64,000 nt of DNA from Flavobacterium alkalisoli (GTDB taxonomy: Bacteria > Bacteroidota > Bacteroidia > Flavobacteriales > Flavobacteriaceae): assembly GCF_008000935.1 (NCBI RefSeq), contig NZ_CP042831.1, positions 3,100,001-3,164,000 on the forward strand, given 5' to 3'. This document shows, in pieces, positions 20,683 to 29,901 of the stretch. Each line of letters starts with the position of its first letter. Position 1 is the stretch's first letter. A program made the position numbers and the translations under genes. A model generated the notes under the pieces. The model searched no databases. It worked only from the letters and a program-made list of their open reading frames with translations, and was not told the origin of the DNA.

Positions 20683-21375
20683 TTATTTTACTTTCTTATT
20701 AATAACTTTTGCAATCGCTTTTTCAACCAAAGGTTCCATTATAGCATAACCTTCCTGATTAGGATGTACACCATCTTCACCAAGTTCTTTTTTTAATCCA
20801 AGTTCGCTATTTACCATAGCTGAATAATAATCTACATAAGGAATATTATTCTCGTTGGCATAACTTTTAAGCATTGCATTAAGTTTAACCACTTTGGGGC
20901 CAGGATTTTTTCCCGGACTCCACGGAAAATCGGAGGCCGGAAGTACTGAACACAGTATTACTTTTATGCCGTGAGCCTTTGCCAGCTCTGCCATAGAAAA
21001 GATATTACCTGCTGTTTGTTCTAAAGATATTGGCCCTGTGTTTTCGGCAATATCATTGATACCTGCCAAAATAACAACGGCTTTTGGTTGTAAGTCTATT
21101 ACATCCTGCCTGAATCGAAGAAGCATTTGCGGCGTGGTTTGCCCGCTTATACCCCTATCTATATATGATTTACCTTCAAAAAATGAAGGGCTTGTTCTTA
21201 GCCATCCTTCAGTAATGGAATTCCCCATAAATACCACCCTCTTTTCCATCGCCTTAGGTTTTCCCAATCTTATATTTTCTTTTTCATATTTTTTTAAGTT
21301 AGCACAATCCTGTGCATTTGTATTCTGAAATCCAAACACAACAAAAAGAGCCATCAGGAAAATTACTTTTTTCAT
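20683..21375 (-). CDS. SGNH/GDSL hydrolase, probable carbohydrate esterase
   Basis: A 230-residue exported SGNH-fold hydrolase. A signal peptide (MKKVIFLMALFVVFGF.., cleaved near NAQ) precedes the four family blocks: block I FMGNSITEGW (catalytic Ser near residue 51), block II GISGQTTPQ, block III AGINDIAENTG with the Asn, and block V DGVHPNQEGY with catalytic Asp and His near 205-210. In a mannan locus a plausible role is removing acetyl or other acyl groups from the polysaccharide so the mannosidases can work; that is inference. It is 85 nt after GH76, with a terminator-like hairpin in the gap, and 2 nt before GH2. Confidence 0.83.
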   Translation of the reverse strand: MKKVIFLMALFVVFGFQNTNAQDCANLKKYEKENIRLGKPKAMEKRVVFMGNSITEGWLRTSPSFFEGKSYIDRGISGQTTPQMLLRFRQDVIDLQPKAVVILAGINDIAENTGPISLEQTAGNIFSMAELAKAHGIKVILCSVLPASDFPWSPGKNPGPKVVKLNAMLKSYANENNIPYVDYYSAMVNSELGLKKELGEDGVHPNQEGYAIMEPLVEKAIAKVINKKVK

Positions 21376-21420
21376 GTATTATTTTATGCGTATATTTTTT
21401 AGCTGGTTTAATAAAAAGAT

Positions 21421-21455
21421 TAACCGCCGTTAGAATAAACTCCTCCCGGCGGTTA
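21421..21455 (-). terminator. Hairpin between GH76 and SGNH genes (attenuator or internal terminator)
   Basis: TAACCGCCG (21421-21429) pairs with CGGCGGTTA (21447-21455), a perfect 9-bp GC-rich stem starting 6 nt after the GH76 stop. On the minus strand it is followed by ATCTTTTTATT. Because five more glycosidase-operon genes lie downstream, partial termination or 3'-end protection of the susCDE-GH76 message is likely. Confidence 0.55.
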
Positions 21456-21460
21456 CATAT

Positions 21461-22642
21461 TTAATCTAATAATTGCTCTTCATGAAGTTTTGCTGCTGCT
21501 TCGATAAGCATAACACCACTTAATTGTGTTGTTAAATCAGTAGTTCCTGTTGGTGTGTTTTTCCAATTTGGTCCGCACATCATTGAAGGTCTAAGTAAAC
21601 CATCATTGTAGAAAGTAGTTGCATTAAATCTTAAGAAATTTACATAACTGCTACGATCAGTAGAGTTTAAAGAAGATACTTCTATAAGTTCTGTAAAATA
21701 TCTCACTAAAATACCTTTAAATAATCCGCCATCTCCCTGACCTTCATCCCTAAGAATACCTTCGGATGTTAACTGAGGGCTAGTCATTAAAGTATTTGCA
21801 GATTTAACGGCATCATTTAAATATGACTGATCACCAGTTGCATTATACAACCATACACCAGCACCAATATATGTACCCATATTATATGTAAACACCCAAT
21901 CAGAATTTACAACCGGAGTGCCTTCAGGGCCATCAGATGAAATGTTATCCCACACTATACCATTAGATGGGTTTACAAGAGTACTCTTTTGCCAATTATA
22001 GATTTTTTGAGCCCAAACAAGATCATCAGGATTCTGGTCTATTCCATATAATCGCATCGCTAATATTGCAGCCGGGGCATTAGAAACGGCATTTTTTTGA
22101 TAAGGTGTATCCTGTTTCCATGTAATACCGCCATTAAAAACATCATCACTCCAACTCTGTTTTATTATTCCCCATAATTCCAGAGCTACATCTTTGTAGT
22201 CCTCATCATTAGTAGCATTATAAGCACGAACACAAGCATTACCCAACCATATCATATCGTCGTTAAACACATTGTTGTATGTACCTCCGTTCTTAATTTT
22301 TATACCATTAAGCAAAGCTTTCATTCTTGGTACATAATTTTCATCCCCCGTACGTAAATAACCGTCTGTCAATACATCCAGTACATGGGCATTTGGCCAG
22401 TAGTGAAATGTTGAATTACCGGCATTGTTTTGTACAAAAGTTCCGTTTGAACCTAAGAAAGTATTGTAGGTAGCAGCCTGTAATGAATCGGCAGTCTTAG
22501 CCCAGGTATATTCAAATTCCTGTCCTCCTCCAGTAGAAGGATCGTTTAACGGAATAGGATCATCATCACACGAAGTAACTAAAGCACCTAAACCCAAAAC
22601 GAATACTGCCGCATATTTTTGTATCGAAAATAAACTTTTCAT
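21461..22642 (-). CDS. GH76 family endo-alpha-1,6-mannanase, lipoprotein
   Basis: A 393-residue GH76 protein. The N-terminus carries a lipoprotein signal (VLGLGALVTSC, lipid Cys near residue 25, followed by DDDP, an acidic tract often seen on exported lipoproteins in this phylum). The (alpha/alpha)6-barrel signature is visible: HVLDVLTDGYLRTGD around 83-97, GTYNNVFNDDMIWLGNA around 117-133 with the paired catalytic Asp residues (NDDMIW), and GGITWKQDTPYQKNA near 170-184. GH76 enzymes cut the alpha-1,6-mannan backbone internally, so this is the likely surface enzyme feeding SusC/D. It follows the SusE-like gene after 52 nt containing a strong hairpin. Confidence 0.87.
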   Translation of the reverse strand: MKSLFSIQKYAAVFVLGLGALVTSCDDDPIPLNDPSTGGGQEFEYTWAKTADSLQAATYNTFLGSNGTFVQNNAGNSTFHYWPNAHVLDVLTDGYLRTGDENYVPRMKALLNGIKIKNGGTYNNVFNDDMIWLGNACVRAYNATNDEDYKDVALELWGIIKQSWSDDVFNGGITWKQDTPYQKNAVSNAPAAILAMRLYGIDQNPDDLVWAQKIYNWQKSTLVNPSNGIVWDNISSDGPEGTPVVNSDWVFTYNMGTYIGAGVWLYNATGDQSYLNDAVKSANTLMTSPQLTSEGILRDEGQGDGGLFKGILVRYFTELIEVSSLNSTDRSSYVNFLRFNATTFYNDGLLRPSMMCGPNWKNTPTGTTDLTTQLSGVMLIEAAAKLHEEQLLD

Positions 22643-22656
22643 ATTAAATGTTTTTC

Positions 22657-22683
22657 ATCCTTCGCTGCATAACAGCGAAGGAT
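22657..22683 (-). promoter_or_regulatory. Intercistronic hairpin between the SusE-like and GH76 genes
   Basis: ATCCTTCGCTG (22657-22667) and CAGCGAAGGAT (22673-22683) form a perfect 11-bp stem with a 5-nt loop, ending 14 nt upstream of the GH76 start. On the minus strand no T-run follows, so it is less likely a terminator for the operon and more likely an mRNA-processing or stability element setting the ratio of Sus proteins to enzymes. On the plus strand it is followed by ATTTTTTATT. Confidence 0.5.
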
Positions 22684-22694
22684 ATTTTTTATTA

Positions 22695-23819
22695 TTAAAG
22701 TACTGTAAAGCTATGTGTATATGCCGGTATTGTTGCGCCAAAATCTATTTTAGCATTAACATTACTCATGTCTACCGGCGTAGCAAATTTGAAACAGTTA
22801 TTCCAAAAATCATTGGTTACAGGAACCATATACCAGTAAGATTCCGAAGAATTCTCATCCGGTCTGTTGTTATCTGCATTAACACTACCAAACCATTCTT
22901 CTGTAGTTTCTCCGTCAGTTACTACAGTAAATTTAAATTTATAACGCTCATCTCTTCCCCAAGATTCCTGCTTAAACTCAATGTATTCATTTAAAGCTTC
23001 CCATGTTCCGTGGCCTGCATAATTATACTCAAATAAATATTCACTTAATGGAGGGAACCATAGTTCTATTTTTTGAATTTCAGTAATTTCTGTAGATCCA
23101 TCACTAAAGTCAACCCTAATTCTGTACACTTTAGTTTCATCGCTATAAGTAGTAGATCCGTCTTGTTTTAAATCGCCGTTATTAATATAAAACACTTCCG
23201 GTGTTCCGTTTATACGTGTAATAAAACTGTATTCTCCTGCCTGTAACTGAGTGTAAATCTCAAATGTTGAAACTCCTGTTTTTTTGAAAGGAATTGCATT
23301 TTCAACCACATCACCTTCTTCAGAAGCTGAACCAGTAATGAATAACTGATCTGGAGGTGAAAAACCACCCGGACGTAAAACTTCAATAGTACGGTAAACA
23401 GAAGCCATCATAAAGTTTATTCCTTTAGATGAGCGAACTGTCCATTTCAGTTTCCCTGTAGTTTCAGGCTCAATACCAGCTAAACCTGCAATTGTGTTAA
23501 GCTTGGTAAAAGTAAGGTTCAGTGTTTTTTGGAATCCGTTACCATCAGAAGGGATAACATAAACGGGGTTAGAAAAATCGCCATTTTCTTTATCAAAAAC
23601 AACATCATAAAGTACAACACCATTATCTTCAGCATACGCTCCCTGCCACTCAAATAAGGCAGAACTTTGTGCACCTAAATCATAGAATTTATTGTCTTCA
23701 GGTAAGTATAACGCCTCAACAGCCGAAACATTAGTGTGACTTACGGTATCATCATCCGAGCATCCTGTAGCCAGAACAGCTAAAAACAGGAATAATAATT
23801 TTGTATATAAATTTTTCAT
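22695..23819 (-). CDS. SusE/SusF-like outer-membrane glycan-binding lipoprotein
   Basis: A 374-residue lipoprotein (LFLAVLATGCSDDD, lipid Cys near residue 20). The N-terminal part has the SusE-type Ig-like look (ALYLPEDNKFYDLG, FEWQGAYAEDNGVVLYDVVFD), followed by two apparent beta-sandwich binding domains (from about 155, QLFITGSASEEGD, and from about 255). Position directly after susD supports the call. These proteins sit on the cell surface and bind the target polysaccharide. Sequence conservation in the family is low, so the family is assigned by architecture and place. Gap to susD is 27 nt. Confidence 0.75.
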   Translation of the reverse strand: MKNLYTKLLFLFLAVLATGCSDDDTVSHTNVSAVEALYLPEDNKFYDLGAQSSALFEWQGAYAEDNGVVLYDVVFDKENGDFSNPVYVIPSDGNGFQKTLNLTFTKLNTIAGLAGIEPETTGKLKWTVRSSKGINFMMASVYRTIEVLRPGGFSPPDQLFITGSASEEGDVVENAIPFKKTGVSTFEIYTQLQAGEYSFITRINGTPEVFYINNGDLKQDGSTTYSDETKVYRIRVDFSDGSTEITEIQKIELWFPPLSEYLFEYNYAGHGTWEALNEYIEFKQESWGRDERYKFKFTVVTDGETTEEWFGSVNADNNRPDENSSESYWYMVPVTNDFWNNCFKFATPVDMSNVNAKIDFGATIPAYTHSFTVL

Positions 23820-23846
23820 ATTGATTGTTTTTAAGTTTTAAAATTT

Positions 23847-25481
23847 TTACCAACCAGGGTTTTGAGTTAAATTGCTATTTATCAATCTCTCATCACGAGG
23901 TATAGGCCATAAATAATGTTTACCGGGATCAAAAGTTCTAAGGTTTGCTCTTATATAACCATTATCCTGAGACTCTATTCCGTACTGAGCACCATGAGCC
24001 CATCCGTTAAGTACATCTTCTGCTATTTTCCACCTTCTGATATCAAAGATCCTTAAGCCTTCCATAGCAAATTCTGAACGTCTCTCATTTCTTACCACAT
24101 CCCTTAACTGAGCCTGGTTTAAAGAACTGTCAAAATTTAATGCTAATGCATCCGTAAATCCGGCTCTTTCTCTTAATGCCCCAATAGTAATATCCCAAAC
24201 ACTGCTGTCCAGCTGGCCAAGTTCATTTTTAGCTTCAGCGTACATTAACAGTACATCTGCATAGCGAATAAGCATTAGGTTAAGACCTGACTGTAAAGAA
24301 GATAAATGCTGAGGATCAAAATATTTACGTGTGTAATATCCGGTAGGACTTGCTGATGAACCAGGAACATACTCGTCCGGAGCATCATCACCCGGAAAAG
24401 TTCCCGGCTTTATATAAATAGTACTTGAAGTTCCGTCTTCATTTTCCCAATCATATAAATGATATACCACAGTACCTGTTAATCTTGGATCCCTGTTTAC
24501 ATAAGGATTTTGTTCATCATACCCAGAATCCTGATCGTTAATCTTATGTCCGTTTAGCATAAGGTAACTATCAACCAGTTCCTGTGTAGGGGCTAAAGCA
24601 TTAAGCCTTGCTCCAACAGATAAAGGAGCCATATCAAAAAACTCTCCCCACATTCTGTCCTGAGGAACATATTGAATACTTAGGATATCTTCACTATTGT
24701 ATTCATTTTGAGGAAGAAAAATACCGCTATATGAATTAAACAGACTGTAATCACCATATTGGCCATTCATTAACTGTTCTGTCGCTTCAACAACTTCATC
24801 CCATCTTTCTTCATATAAAAGTACTCTTGCTTTTAGGGCAAGTGCAGCCCCCGAGGTTACTCTACCCCTATCCTGAGGTGCATATTGTGAATTTGTAGGC
24901 AATATTTCTATAATGTCATCCAGTTCATTTAATACAAATTCAACAACCTGTGCATGAGAAGTACGTGTAATTGAAGTAGCTTCTTCCAGAGACGGGTCGT
25001 GATCCAGTAATGGTATATTTCCAAACCATGTCGTTAATTGAAAGTGTTGAAAAGCTCTTAAAAAACGAGCTTCTGCCTTAAATCTTTCAATTGTCTCTAC
25101 ATCACTTGTTGATACCCTGTCTATATTCTGAAGTAATAAATTACAGGTTTTTATTCCGGCATATCTACTATTCCATTCATCTTTTAACCTTGCTAACGAA
25201 GGGTCATATATACCGGCAGCTATAGAAGCAACACCTGCCACATCTCCCCTGCCATTATAAGCATTATCAGACAAACCTTCGTTGTAAAAGAAATAATTAC
25301 TGTTCTGCATCTGAGAATAAGCAGTATTTAATACAGTAGATGCATTCTCAATACTTGTCCAGTAGTTTGAATCGGTAAACTGATTTTCCGGTGCAAGATC
25401 TAACGGCTCACAACCCACTATCATTAAGGCAGCAAGGGGAACAAGAAAAAGTTTATTTAAAATTCTGTTTTTCATTTTCAT
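23847..25481 (-). CDS. susD: SusD/RagB-family surface glycan-binding lipoprotein
   Basis: A 544-residue SusD homologue. Lipoprotein signal ALMIVGC with the lipid Cys near residue 24, then the typical LDLAPENQFTDSNYW N-terminus. Further family features are FLRAFQHFQLTTWFGNIPL near 140-160 (TPR-like helical region), LMLIRYADVLLMYAEAKNE around 400-420, and the C-terminal pattern RNERRSEFAMEGLRIFDIRRW followed by LWPIPRDERLINSNLTQNPGW. SusD caps the SusC channel and delivers oligosaccharides. It is 4 nt downstream of susC, so the two are translated from one message. Confidence 0.93.
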   Translation of the reverse strand: MKMKNRILNKLFLVPLAALMIVGCEPLDLAPENQFTDSNYWTSIENASTVLNTAYSQMQNSNYFFYNEGLSDNAYNGRGDVAGVASIAAGIYDPSLARLKDEWNSRYAGIKTCNLLLQNIDRVSTSDVETIERFKAEARFLRAFQHFQLTTWFGNIPLLDHDPSLEEATSITRTSHAQVVEFVLNELDDIIEILPTNSQYAPQDRGRVTSGAALALKARVLLYEERWDEVVEATEQLMNGQYGDYSLFNSYSGIFLPQNEYNSEDILSIQYVPQDRMWGEFFDMAPLSVGARLNALAPTQELVDSYLMLNGHKINDQDSGYDEQNPYVNRDPRLTGTVVYHLYDWENEDGTSSTIYIKPGTFPGDDAPDEYVPGSSASPTGYYTRKYFDPQHLSSLQSGLNLMLIRYADVLLMYAEAKNELGQLDSSVWDITIGALRERAGFTDALALNFDSSLNQAQLRDVVRNERRSEFAMEGLRIFDIRRWKIAEDVLNGWAHGAQYGIESQDNGYIRANLRTFDPGKHYLWPIPRDERLINSNLTQNPGW

Positions 25482-25485
25482 TTTT

Positions 25486-28400
25486 TTATAGAGTTATATC
25501 TAAGCCTAAACCAACATAAATCAATGTAGGATAAGCCCTTCCGCTATTAGCTCCTGATGCTGTCATATTACCGTTAAACTCTGAAAGTTCAGGATCTACA
25601 AATTTAACTTTAGATAATGTAAATAGGTTTTGACCTGAAGCATACATACGGAATTTTTCAACACCTATTTGTTTAGCAGCACTATCAGGAAGTGAATAAC
25701 CAATCTGAACATTTTTAAGCCTTAAATAGGCACCGTCATAAAGATACATATCAGATCCTCTTCTAAAGTTATTGGTATTAGACTGAGTACCGTTATTTGC
25801 TAAACGAGGATATTTTGCATCAGGGTTTTGTGGTGTCCAGTAATCCAATTGATGTGTATACATGGTCATACCATAATTATAATGAAATGGTTCAACTAAT
25901 TCACCTCTTATCATCATTGTTCTTTTACCTACACCCTGAACAAATATTCCCAAATCAAAGTTTTTATAACCTAAATTATAAGTAACTCCATAAGTATATC
26001 TTGGGAATGGATTACCAAAAATGAATTTATCGTTATCATCAATTTTTCCGTCTTTATTAAGGTCAACATATCTGTTATCCCCAGGCTGTACACTTACACC
26101 AACAGGAACAGCTGCTCCTTGAATTTCTTCCCAACTTTGGAAGTAACCATCTCTCATCAACCCTACATAAGAGTTATATGGAAGCCCTTCACGTAAAATA
26201 ACCTGCATTTCTTCAAGGTTTGTTAACCTTTCCTGACCTCCGTTAAAGTCAAGCACTTTATTTTTTGAATCACCAACATTTACAGTAAGGCTGTGATTAA
26301 AAACTTCACCTGAATGTCTGTAAGTAAGACTTACTTCCCATCCTTTACTACCAACTTCTGCAGAGTTAAAATCAGGAAGACCAGTTCCAAATACACCCGG
26401 CACCTGAGGTGGTACAAGTATATCTCTGGTAACTTTATTAAAATAATCAAAAGTTAAACTAAGAGCTCCTTTAAAAAAATCAGCATCAAGACCAATATTA
26501 AAAGTAGAGGCTTTTTCCCACTGAATATTCTGATTAGCAAAATTATATCCTGTACCGGTTACACCTGTATTGTTAAAGCCATAGGCATTTTGAAAAGTAA
26601 AGTAAGTAGTTTGAAACTGATAATTTCCAACATTTTGATTTCCTACTACACCATATGAAGACCTTAGTTTAAGATTACCTACATTAGAGCGGTAACTTTC
26701 CATAAAATCCTCACGAGTCACATTATAACCAACTGTTACAGAAGGAAAGAATCCCCAACGTATGTCTTTTCTGAATTTAGATGAACCATCATATCTAAAA
26801 CTGAATTCAGTAAAATATTTATTTTCAAAATCATAAGAAACACGTCCAAACAATGAATTAAGACTATTTTTTGATGAGCTTTGATTAGAATTATATGAGT
26901 TTTCACTAATAACTGTTTCACTTGTAGGAGTTCCTAGATCAGGATCTGTATAAAGCTTATAAATACCCGTTCCTCTATCAGAATGATTTTCATTAGAAAC
27001 ACCAACTAGTACATCTACATAATGCTTATCTGCAAATGTATTGGTATATTCTGCCATAAACTGAGTATTAAGATCTAAACTCTTACGGCTTTCATCATTT
27101 GTATTCCTGTCTGCTCCATAAATACCCCCTGGTTCAAAATTAACTGTCTGGACTCTGCTATACATAGTATTAGACCAAGATCTTCCCCCAAAAATACCTT
27201 TTAATTTAACGTTATCTGTCAATTTAAGTTCGGCATTGATAGTACCGAAAATATCATCATTATCATATCTTCTAAATCCGCCTTCTTCTAAAATACCTAA
27301 TGGATTAAACTGTTGAAGAACATCATTAGTAAGATAGTTCCCGTTTTCATCTTTTTGAGTATAATATAAAGGTACCCTGAAAGCATCTACCATTAGTGTA
27401 CTGGTACTGGAAGAATGATCTGTTATTTTTTGTTTAGCATAAGCTATTGACGATGTCAGTTTAAATCTGTTGTACTCATTTACAAGATTAATCCTGTAGT
27501 TATAACGTTCCATACCTTTAGAAGGGCCTACAAAATTACTCCTCTGATCCAGATAACCTGCAGAAACAAGATAGCTTGAATTTTCATTACCTCCTGATAC
27601 TGAGAAATTATGATTTTGTTGTAATGCAGGCTTAACTATTTCTTCGGCAAACCATTCAGTATCACCATTTGCCTTCATAGTTGCAATTTCATCTGCCGTA
27701 AAAACAGCACTGGACTCTCCTGAGTTATAGGCAGCTTCATTCCTTAGCATAGCATTTTCATAACCGTGAACAGGTTTTGTAAAATAATGTGGAGAATTAA
27801 AACCAACAAGAGTATTATACTGTACTGTGATTTTTGAATTCTTTTTTCCTTTACGTGTAGTTATAAGGATTACCCCATTACTGGCTCTTGAACCGTAAAT
27901 TGCTGTACTACCGGCATCTTTAAGAACTGATACACTTTCTATATCTGCAGGATTTAAAGAATTTATATCTCCCCCCACAATACCGTCTATTACAACTAAC
28001 GGACTGTTATTACCAAGTGTACCAATACCCCTAATATTTATATTAAGTGGTGCACCGGGTTCAGAATTAGTTTGCTGTATAGTTAAACTTGGTGATTTAC
28101 CCTGAAGCGCCTGAGTTGTATTTACAACAGCCCTTCCGTTAAATGCTTCGTTGTTTACCTGATCGACAGCTCCAATAACCTTACCCCTCTTCTGGGTGCC
28201 ATACCCTATTACTACAACCTCCTCAAGGTTTGTAGAGGAATCCTGCATAACAATTGTAATGTTTGGGCCTTCGCTTGCCTTCTTCTCAATCGTTTGCATT
28301 CCTATATAAGAAAAAACAATTACAGATTCTGATGAAGAAACTTCAATTGAGTAGTTTCCATCCAAATCTGTTTGTATAGCATTCGTAGTTCCTTTTTCAG

Positions 28401-28602
28401 AAACTGTAACACCTGGTAAAGTGACACCTGTGGCATCACTTACCGTACCTGATACCCTTACCTGGGTTTGGGCAAAAGCCGAAGAAGAAAATAATAGCAG
28501 TAGTGATAAGGTAAGTAAAGTGCTTTTTAAATTACACCCTTCCCTTATTTTTAGCAAATCTCTGCTTTGCCGAAAATTTTTAAAAGTAGTTTTGATTTTC
28601 AT
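25486..28602 (-). CDS. susC: SusC/RagA-family TonB-dependent outer-membrane transporter
   Basis: A 1038-residue TonB-dependent importer. A hydrophobic signal segment ends at SSSAFAQTQV around residue 46, so the N-terminal region before it is long and the true start could lie further downstream. A carboxypeptidase-regulatory-like domain follows (VSGTVSDATGVTLPGVTV), then the TonB-box-like VVIGYGTQKRGKV, the plug with DIESVSVLKDAGSTAIYGSR and NGVILITTRKGK, and a beta-barrel ending with the alternating terminal strand TLIYVGLGLDITL. It imports mannan oligosaccharides cut by GH76 (inferred from the locus). It is the first gene of the operon, behind the promoter/operator at 28645-28675. Confidence 0.94.
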   Translation of the reverse strand: MKIKTTFKNFRQSRDLLKIREGCNLKSTLLTLSLLLLFSSSAFAQTQVRVSGTVSDATGVTLPGVTVSEKGTTNAIQTDLDGNYSIEVSSSESVIVFSYIGMQTIEKKASEGPNITIVMQDSSTNLEEVVVIGYGTQKRGKVIGAVDQVNNEAFNGRAVVNTTQALQGKSPSLTIQQTNSEPGAPLNINIRGIGTLGNNSPLVVIDGIVGGDINSLNPADIESVSVLKDAGSTAIYGSRASNGVILITTRKGKKNSKITVQYNTLVGFNSPHYFTKPVHGYENAMLRNEAAYNSGESSAVFTADEIATMKANGDTEWFAEEIVKPALQQNHNFSVSGGNENSSYLVSAGYLDQRSNFVGPSKGMERYNYRINLVNEYNRFKLTSSIAYAKQKITDHSSSTSTLMVDAFRVPLYYTQKDENGNYLTNDVLQQFNPLGILEEGGFRRYDNDDIFGTINAELKLTDNVKLKGIFGGRSWSNTMYSRVQTVNFEPGGIYGADRNTNDESRKSLDLNTQFMAEYTNTFADKHYVDVLVGVSNENHSDRGTGIYKLYTDPDLGTPTSETVISENSYNSNQSSSKNSLNSLFGRVSYDFENKYFTEFSFRYDGSSKFRKDIRWGFFPSVTVGYNVTREDFMESYRSNVGNLKLRSSYGVVGNQNVGNYQFQTTYFTFQNAYGFNNTGVTGTGYNFANQNIQWEKASTFNIGLDADFFKGALSLTFDYFNKVTRDILVPPQVPGVFGTGLPDFNSAEVGSKGWEVSLTYRHSGEVFNHSLTVNVGDSKNKVLDFNGGQERLTNLEEMQVILREGLPYNSYVGLMRDGYFQSWEEIQGAAVPVGVSVQPGDNRYVDLNKDGKIDDNDKFIFGNPFPRYTYGVTYNLGYKNFDLGIFVQGVGKRTMMIRGELVEPFHYNYGMTMYTHQLDYWTPQNPDAKYPRLANNGTQSNTNNFRRGSDMYLYDGAYLRLKNVQIGYSLPDSAAKQIGVEKFRMYASGQNLFTLSKVKFVDPELSEFNGNMTASGANSGRAYPTLIYVGLGLDITL

Positions 28603-28644
28603 TAAGTTGATTGTTAACTAGGAATAATTAATTATGTTTAAAAA

Positions 28645-28675
28645 CAAATGTACTAAAACGATTTAGTAAAACAAA
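28645..28675 (-). promoter_or_regulatory. PUL promoter: TTTG-N19-TACATTTG
   Basis: On the minus strand TTTG (28672-28675), a 19-bp spacer (28653-28671) and TACATTTG (28645-28652) match the Bacteroidota primary promoter consensus TTTG-N19-TAnnTTTG exactly. It lies 43 nt upstream of the susC start and would give a short leader. Confidence 0.8.
28651..28668. promoter_or_regulatory. LacI-type operator overlapping the PUL promoter
   Basis: TACTAAAACGATTTAGTA is a palindrome matching at 16 of 18 positions with a central CG, the classic form of LacI-family operators. It fills the spacer of the susC promoter and overlaps its -7 box, so a bound repressor would block RNA polymerase. The LacI-family gene is the next gene upstream. 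Confidence 0.75.
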
Positions 28676-28824
28676 TATTTTTTTATTTAGCAAATTAATT
28701 ATGTTAAATTATCAATCAAGTGTTAAATAATACACGACTTTTTAAAAATAATACAATGATAACAGCGAAGTACAGAATTATTTTTTTTGAATTTATGTTT
28801 TTATTCAAAATAAAATTTAACGTA

Positions 28825-28861
28825 TTCTTAATTTTAAGGAGCAATATTTTAAAATTAAGAA
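28825..28861 (-). terminator. AT-rich hairpin after the LacI regulator gene
   Basis: TTCTTAATTTTAA (28825-28837) and TTAAAATTAAGAA (28849-28861) form a 13-bp stem starting 12 nt after the regulator stop. No clear T-run follows on the minus strand, so termination before the susC promoter is possible but unproven. The rest of 28603-28872 holds the PUL promoter and operator. Confidence 0.35.
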
Positions 28862-28872
28862 AAACTAAATTC

Positions 28873-29901
28873 TTAAAATACCTGCTTTGGTTTTGATGAC
28901 TCTCTAATCTTCAATTCTGTGTTAAGAATAATCTTTTGGGGTTTGTCGTCTGTTTTTTTAAGCAGATTAAGCATTATCTTCATAAGCTCCTCACCTATTT
29001 GATATAAAGGTTGCGCTACCGCAGTTATGGTAGGATTACAAATAGAAAAGAATTCATTATCGTCAAATGTTACTACCCCAAAATTCTTTTTTAAAGCATC
29101 ACAGTCTGATTTAAGTGACTCCAATCCTCTGAGAGCTAAATAATTTGTAGAGAAAAACAACGAATCCAGTTCAGGATTATCGGCAACAAAAGAATAAATC
29201 AAATCTCTACTAAGCTGTGTACTGGTCTCGTTATAAGGTATGTATAAAATGTTCGAAACAAGACCATTGTCGGAAATAGCTCGTTTATAACCATTTAAAC
29301 GATCAAGCATTTGTGTTTGAGAAGTATCGGTAGTAATAAAACCAATTTTCCTGTATTGATTCTTTATTAAATGCTCTGTAGCATTATAAGCAGCTTCATC
29401 GTTGTTTACAATAACAATATTACTTTCTAAATCAGAGAAATATCTATCAAGAAGTACAACTGGTATATTTTCGTCAATAAGCTGTTTAATTACTCCCTGC
29501 ATCCCGGGAGAAGGAACAATAATAAATCCGTCAACCATCCTGAAGTTGAACAGCTGGATAAGCTCTTCAGATTTATTGTCGTCATTCTCATTACTGCAAA
29601 AAATAACTTTATAACCTTTCTCATAGGCCATATCTTCTATAATTCTTGCTAATTTGCTAAAGAAGTTATTTGAGATATCTTCAACCATAAAAACCAGGAT
29701 TTTTGATTTTCCTGTTCTAAGGCTCTGAGCTATCTGATTAGGCCTGTAATTTGTTTTTTTCACATAGTCTAAAACCTTTTGAGTCATCTCTTTAGAGATG
29801 TGTTTCTCTTCTGCTTTACCATTAAGTACAAATGAAACTGTAGTAACAGATATATTGAGGGCCGTTGCGATACTCTTTATTGATACTTGTTTCTTCTTCA
29901 T
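28873..29901 (-). CDS. LacI/GalR-family transcriptional regulator of the PUL
   Basis: A 342-residue regulator. The N-terminal helix-turn-helix and hinge are typical: IKSIATALNISVTTVSFVLN at about 8-27, then NYRPNQIAQSLRTGKSK near 51-67. The remainder is a periplasmic-binding-protein-like sensor domain (VFMVEDISNNFF, GFIIVPSPG, VVLLDR, GFITTD, VVTFDDNEFF), probably binding a mannose-containing ligand or derivative (inference). It lies upstream of susC in the same orientation, and a palindromic operator with central CG sits on the susC promoter. Most described PULs use SusR-like, hybrid two-component or ECF/anti-sigma control; LacI control is less common. Confidence 0.9.
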   Translation of the reverse strand: MKKKQVSIKSIATALNISVTTVSFVLNGKAEEKHISKEMTQKVLDYVKKTNYRPNQIAQSLRTGKSKILVFMVEDISNNFFSKLARIIEDMAYEKGYKVIFCSNENDDNKSEELIQLFNFRMVDGFIIVPSPGMQGVIKQLIDENIPVVLLDRYFSDLESNIVIVNNDEAAYNATEHLIKNQYRKIGFITTDTSQTQMLDRLNGYKRAISDNGLVSNILYIPYNETSTQLSRDLIYSFVADNPELDSLFFSTNYLALRGLESLKSDCDALKKNFGVVTFDDNEFFSICNPTITAVAQPLYQIGEELMKIMLNLLKKTDDKPQKIILNTELKIRESSKPKQVF

